From Paracoccidioides lutzii Pb01 (Eukaryota; Ascomycota; Eurotiomycetes; Onygenales; Ajellomycetaceae), in contig NW_015440949.1 in the NCBI RefSeq assembly GCF_000150705.2, positions 1,463,094-1,527,093 of the forward strand: a stretch of DNA of 64,000 bases. The letters are read 5' to 3'. The position numbers and the translations under genes are program-made. The notes beneath the pieces were generated by a model. The model was given only the letters and a program-made list of their open reading frames with translations, made no database searches and was not told where the DNA came from. This document shows, in pieces, positions 58,875 through 64,000 of the stretch (positions are counted from its first letter, which is position 1; every line of letters starts with the position of its first letter).

Positions 58875-61800
58875 GAAATCTTCTATAAGCAATCACTAAG
58901 CCTATCCTTTCTTCTTCCTGTCCAAATTTCAACACCTACAGTAAATATGTCAATTTTTACCTTTATAGATTCTAGAGCTCAGGCAAGTTTTATCAGTAAA
59001 TTCTGAGTCAAATCATATAAATTGCAATCAATAGAGCGTATATCATGTAGAATAGAGGAATTTGATGATCATCAAATACACTCATTTGAAATTATCAATC
59101 TAGAGATAGAAGTCTCAGATAGCAAAGAAACTATGATCAGAGAATCTCACTTCTTTTATATTGTCAAACTTTTAGGCTATGATATAATATTAGAATTTCT
59201 TTAGCTCAAACAGCTCAATTCTCTGATTGATTGAAAGGATAGAGAATTCTATTTTTATTAAATATCAAATAATCAAAGAATAACTATAAGTATAACAGAT
59301 GCTGCTAATGAATTACTCACTAACACTTCTGACTATGTACTTACAATAGTATCTGCCTTAATCTTACAGGCCTTTGAGCCTTACCTTGAAATCTCAATGC
59401 TGTCAGGAGTTAGCTTACTTGCAAATACAGCTTCCATCAATGACTTGCCTGACTATGTCTGACTATATGCACATTTTTTCTTTGAGAAAGGTGTGTCCAG
59501 TGCATCTGTACCTGATGCAGAGTATTCAATTGACTTTGAGAAATAAGTCAGACCTTCATTCATATCTATCTACAATCTCTCTAAAACAAAGCTAAAAACT
59601 CTTTAAGACTACTTGAATAGTACACTAAAGAGAGACTGAATATCTTCTTTTCAAAGCTCTATAGATACTTTCATTTTCTTTGTTTCAAAGAAGAATGAAG
59701 ATCTATAACTCTGTGTAGACTATAGAGGTCTGAATCATCTCACAATCAAAAACAAATATTCATTACCTCTTGTAAGTGAGATATTAGATAGACTCTCTGA
59801 AGCACAAGTTTTTTTCAAGATTGATCTTAGAAATGCTTATTATAGAATACATATTCAGTGTAGTAATAGATGAAAAATAGTATTTCACACATGATATGGT
59901 CACTTTGAGTATAATGTTATATCTTTTGAGCTCACAAATGCCTCTGTCACTTTCAAATCTATATAAACTACACTCTAATAAATCTTCTTGACGTATACTA
60001 TGTGATTTATTTAGATGATATTCTTATCTATTCAAACTCAATGAATGAGCATAAGGTGTATGTACAAAATATTCTTAAATACCTAGACTGCATAAATTTG
60101 TTTGTAAAATACACTAAATGTGAATTTGTTAAAAATAAAACCTCCTTTCTGAAATTCATTGTTGGACCTCAGGGTGTTGAAATAAAATCAGATTAAGTAG
60201 TAATCATTACAGAATGATTAGTCTCAACTAGTGTTAAAAGAGTTCAGATTTTCTTGAGATTTATAAACTTCTATCATCACTTTATTGAAAACTATTTTAA
60301 AATTATGAAGTTTCTTTTTGATCTCACAAAGATCTTAAAGAAGAGGGAATGAAAGTCACAGTTCACATAGACAAAAAAAACTTAATGTATCTTCGATAAT
60401 CTAAAAGAACACTTCATATAAACTCTCCTACTCACTCATTTTAACTCAAGCTAAGAAATTTAGATTGAATTAAATATCTCTACAGCAGCAGTAACTGTTA
60501 TTATCTTTTAAAAACAAGATAATAATTAATGATACTCAATTGCATTCTGGTCTTATAAACTCCTAGATGCAAAATCATAATATGGTATTTATGATAAGAA
60601 ACTTCTTGCAATTGTTGCATCTTTCAAGAATTGATGTCATTATCTAAAAGAAAGTCAATATTTAATCAGTATCTATTTTGACTATATTAATCTTCAGTAT
60701 TTCATGATAATTAAAACACTAACTCAATGTCAGTTTAAATGAACAGAAGTACTATCAGCATATGACTTTATTCTGCATCATCACTCAGATAAACAAAACC
60801 CAGCTGATAAGCCCTATGCAGATTACATTGACTCTTTTCATAATAAAATCATACTTTCTATCTTGCAACAAAAGCTCTGTCACGGTGTCAAACAGAGTTG
60901 AAAATTTAACTTTCATAAAAATCTTATAACTCTTGTTAACTGTACACAGGTCTATGATCAAGAGCATATACTCTGCATAAAATCTTTTAATCTCAATACT
61001 CTGAGCGCTAAACCTCTTTTAAATCTCACTCTGAGTGCAGATTCTCTCTTATCACTGCATTAAATACTTACTCACAAGTTCACATCACACTTATTGAAAT
61101 TACTCAACATGCTGATCAGAAAATCTCTGAGAGAGAAAAATTTAATTTCAAAGAAACATCTTAAGAATTGAGATATTCTCAGACTGCTAATTAACACTAC
61201 TACAGTCTTTAAATCAGTATATATAAATATGTCAGAGTTTCTCATCTCTCTTCTTATTAAAGCATAAGACTTAAACTTCTTTGCAATAGCAAAGAAGTAA
61301 AAGATAAGAGATAAAAATACAATCTTGAGTAATGATATATTCTGAATTATCTCAAAAGATAGTCTACTTCAGACAAATAATAGAGTCTATATTCCACTGC
61401 AACAAGTACTGATCAAAGAGATAATTCATATCAATCATGATAACTCATATTAATCAATTTATGATAAATCATCACTATGAACTTCATCACTGATCTCTCA
61501 GTCATCATTTGACTAGACAAGATCTATGATACAATCCTTATCTTAGTTGATGTCTTAATCAAATATGCTCTATACATTTTATGTACAAAAGATAATACTG
61601 CAGAAGGCCTTGCAAACATTATCTATACTCATACTTATAGCATTTTTGATATCTCTGAAAATCATGTTTCAGATAGAAGAGCTTTTTTCATAAGTCAATA
61701 TTGATCAACTCTCTGCTATCTACTTGATATCAAACAAAGACTATTCACAGCCTTTCATTCATAGACAAATAGTCAAACTGAATATCAGAATCTGATACTG

Positions 61801-62640
61801 AAGTATTATCTTTGATACTTCATGAATTTTCATCAGAATGATTGAGGTAGATAATTATCTTTAGTGTAGTTCATCTATAATACTTTATGACATAGCTCAA
61901 TTAATGAAGTTTCAGCTCATGTACTTCTTAGCTATAGATCTGTCCTCTGAATTAATGTCAATAATCTACTTTATTCAAGCTCAATTGAGATAATTGACCA
62001 GGTCAAAGAAATATAAACAATATAAAAAAAGATTTAAAAATAGTTAAAGAAGATTAATACTATGCAAAAGATATACTATAACTTCAAACACAGTGCAAAG
62101 CACTTTCATGTAGAGGACTATGTGCTTCTCAATATAAAGAATTTCTACATACTCTATCTCACTAGAAAATTGAATCATAAATTTGTTAACTCTTTTTAAA
62201 TCATTGAATCTTGAAATACATAGGCATACAAACTCTCTCTTTCACACTTAATATGCAACATTCATTTTATCTTTCATATTTCATTACTTGAATCTTATAA
62301 AATGAAAGATAACACTACTCTATCTTTAGCACTAAAGCTAGTGACTAATGAAGAAGAATTTCAAGTTGAGAAGATATTAAAGAAAGAGAAATACTGAGAT
62401 AAAGAATAATATTATGTACATTGGAAGAGCTATAGACCTTCAAATGATATATAAAAATTTCTTGAAAATATTCAAGAAATTGAGATATTTGATATTTTTG
62501 AACAATAGAAATTACAGTGACAAGTGTGCGGAACTCACTCTGAAAAGTGCACTAAGCATTAATTCTTTCTCATGCATATACTCTTTTTACTACTTTTTTT
62601 TAAATAGGTTTTTTTTTATATAGTTTTAATGAGGCAACTA
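58875..62640 (+). mobile_element. relic D2: decayed Ty3/gypsy element of another lineage
   Basis: Plus-strand fragments in pol order: protease FIDSRAQASFISKF (58960-59000) and a following beta-rich segment to 59204; RT LCVDYRGLNHLTIKNKYSLP with LVSEILDRLSEAQVFFKIDL (59710-59830); MIYLDDILIYSNSMNEHKVY (60002-60060) as YLDD motif; RNase H and integrase pieces further on; and a chromodomain-like YYVHWKSYRPSND near 62410-62450. No LTR or gag is defined. RT wording differs from A, B and D1, so it is a separate lineage. Heavily mutated. Confidence 0.7.
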
Positions 62641-64000
62641 AAGCATCAAAAATTATCAAGTCTTCAGAAAAAATTTATTTCACTATTATCTGAACAAGTC
62701 AAAAGCTTAGATGTATACCTCTAATTTTCTCTGACTTAATTTTTATTCACAATCATCATAGCTATTATATACTGCTCAGGAACAGCAATTCTTTTCTTCT
62801 CAAGCTCAATATTCTTCTTCTCAGTCAACTCAAAGTTCTTTATCTTATATATAACTTCTTTCTTTATATTCTCTCATTTCTCATTCTCAGAGAACGCTAC
62901 TAGTGCATTTGCAGTCTTAATCTAACAATGAGTACAATGAGCAATATCAATCAAAGCAGCAGTATGAGCTTTTGCTGAATGAACAGCATGAGAGAAAGCT
63001 GTCAATACTGCTATTAGATGCAGCAGCTTGACTCAATAACATGAAATCTTCACTGATCTCACTCAATCTGCAATAAACAGAAAGCTTTGAAGAGTAAGCA
63101 GCTAACTCAACTTAGAAGAAAAAGCATACTAGACAAACAATTATCAGTCATCATAATGAGCAAAGAAGCTAAAAGTGCACTATACTCACTCAGATACATG
63201 ACTTATACATAAGACAGCAAGAATCACAGTGTTTTTCACAATGAGAATAATCACATATTACAGACAAACTACTCAGCTTGAGCAAGCATCACTCACAGAG
63301 AATATCTCTAAAATAAAGAATTAATTCTGTCATATTGATAGAGGTAAAAAAAAAATGAGAAAAGCTTCAAGATTAGAGACAGCAGCAACTGCAAAGAATC
63401 TATAATAATTCTAATTATAAGATTATAAAGAAAGAAAAGTTCAAAGAGTATAAGATACCTTTTCTTTTTATTTTTATAGCAATAAATGCTTTTATGGCAA
63501 TTATCTCATGCAATTAGTCCTTTAACATCATTGAATAAGCATTATAAGTGTTATTTTCTATATTAATAAATATTTCATACTCATATTTCTATATTAACTA
63601 TTTTTCAGAGCTGCTGAGCTCAGTGTTAATAAAAAAGAAGATTACTGTAATGTTAAGACTCTCTTTCTATACTAGTTTCTTGTCCTCACACTGCTTATCA
63701 TATTGTTTATCAAAGCACTTTAGAATTAGTATCTTTTAAAGAATCAGCATCATCTCAAAATTCAATATTCAGAATCAGCACAAATCAGCACTTCTCAAAA
63801 ATCAGTTCTTTAACATCAGCACTTTCTGAAGAATAGAATCAGCACTTCATGAAGATTCAGATCACTGCATTACTAATTCTCTATTTTATAAATGATTAAA
63901 GATAAAATCTATTACTACTTATTCATATATATAAACACTCTGAATTCTTAAAGTTTCTTTAAGAGATTCAGTGATTAGCTACTATTCAATTCTATATATA
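62641..64000. repeat. AT-rich repeat remnant to window end
   Basis: CpG-poor, stop-rich sequence. One stretch (62930-63100) reads as Gln/Glu/Ser-rich helix on the plus strand, possibly the gag of a further element. No intact ORF. Tandem-like CAGCAC/CAGAATCAGCA motifs occur near 63750-63870. Confidence 0.45.

Noticed and set aside
1..64000. tRNA or rRNA genes, CRISPR arrays, bacterial-style operons
   Set aside because: No cloverleaf-compatible A/B boxes or spaced repeats were found by reading; the genome is eukaryotic, with introns in most core genes.

Overview
The window is a filamentous ascomycete chromosome segment. Genes carry short GT-AG introns, proteins are typical Pezizomycotina versions of conserved families, and gene-rich blocks of ordinary GC alternate with AT-rich, CpG-poor tracts full of decayed Ty3/gypsy elements. 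That mix fits the Onygenales, plausibly the Ajellomycetaceae (Blastomyces/Emmonsia/Histoplasma relatives). This placement is inference from family resemblance and base composition, not a database match.

Layout. 1-15.2 kb is core genome: the 3' part of a REG1-type PP1 regulatory subunit, an ELMO/CED-12 protein, the checkpoint clamp loader RAD17/RAD24, a YEA4-type nucleotide-sugar transporter (all +), and the mitochondrial fission dynamin DNM1 (-). 15.7-23.5 kb is an accessory island of dead genes: an AT-rich tract, a fossil ORF, a DUF3435 (Starship-captain-type tyrosine recombinase) pseudogene, unrecognised coding-like debris and a protein-kinase pseudogene. 24.3-28.6 kb returns to core genes: a secreted PEBP-family protein (+) and the actin-patch protein ABP1 (-). 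28.6-31.4 kb is intergenic, with an LTR-like repeat and a very AT-rich tract. 32.4-37.6 kb holds a large F-box/zinc-finger-like protein of unknown function.

38.5-64 kb is a graveyard of LTR retrotransposons with a readable history. Element C (+, LTRs 42282-42479 and 58677-58874) is split by element A (-, 43907-55072, 5-bp duplication GATTT), which is split by element B (-, 45641-51380, 5-bp duplication TATCT). LTR divergence follows the nesting order: B identical by eye, A about 5%, C about 13%. C is flanked by two still more decayed gypsy relics in opposite orientations (D1 -, D2 +).

Most interesting: both retroelement families show the hallmarks of Tf1/sushi-type chromoviruses. An 11-12 nt segment inside the LTR is exactly complementary to the primer-binding site just outside it (self-primed reverse transcription). 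A conserved GGGAAAA -1 frameshift heptamer sits at the gag end. The young copy B also has a C-terminal chromodomain. B is almost intact: it carries four in-frame TGA codons, each where an arginine is expected, and I saw no other lesion by eye. No tRNA or rRNA genes and no CRISPR array were seen.
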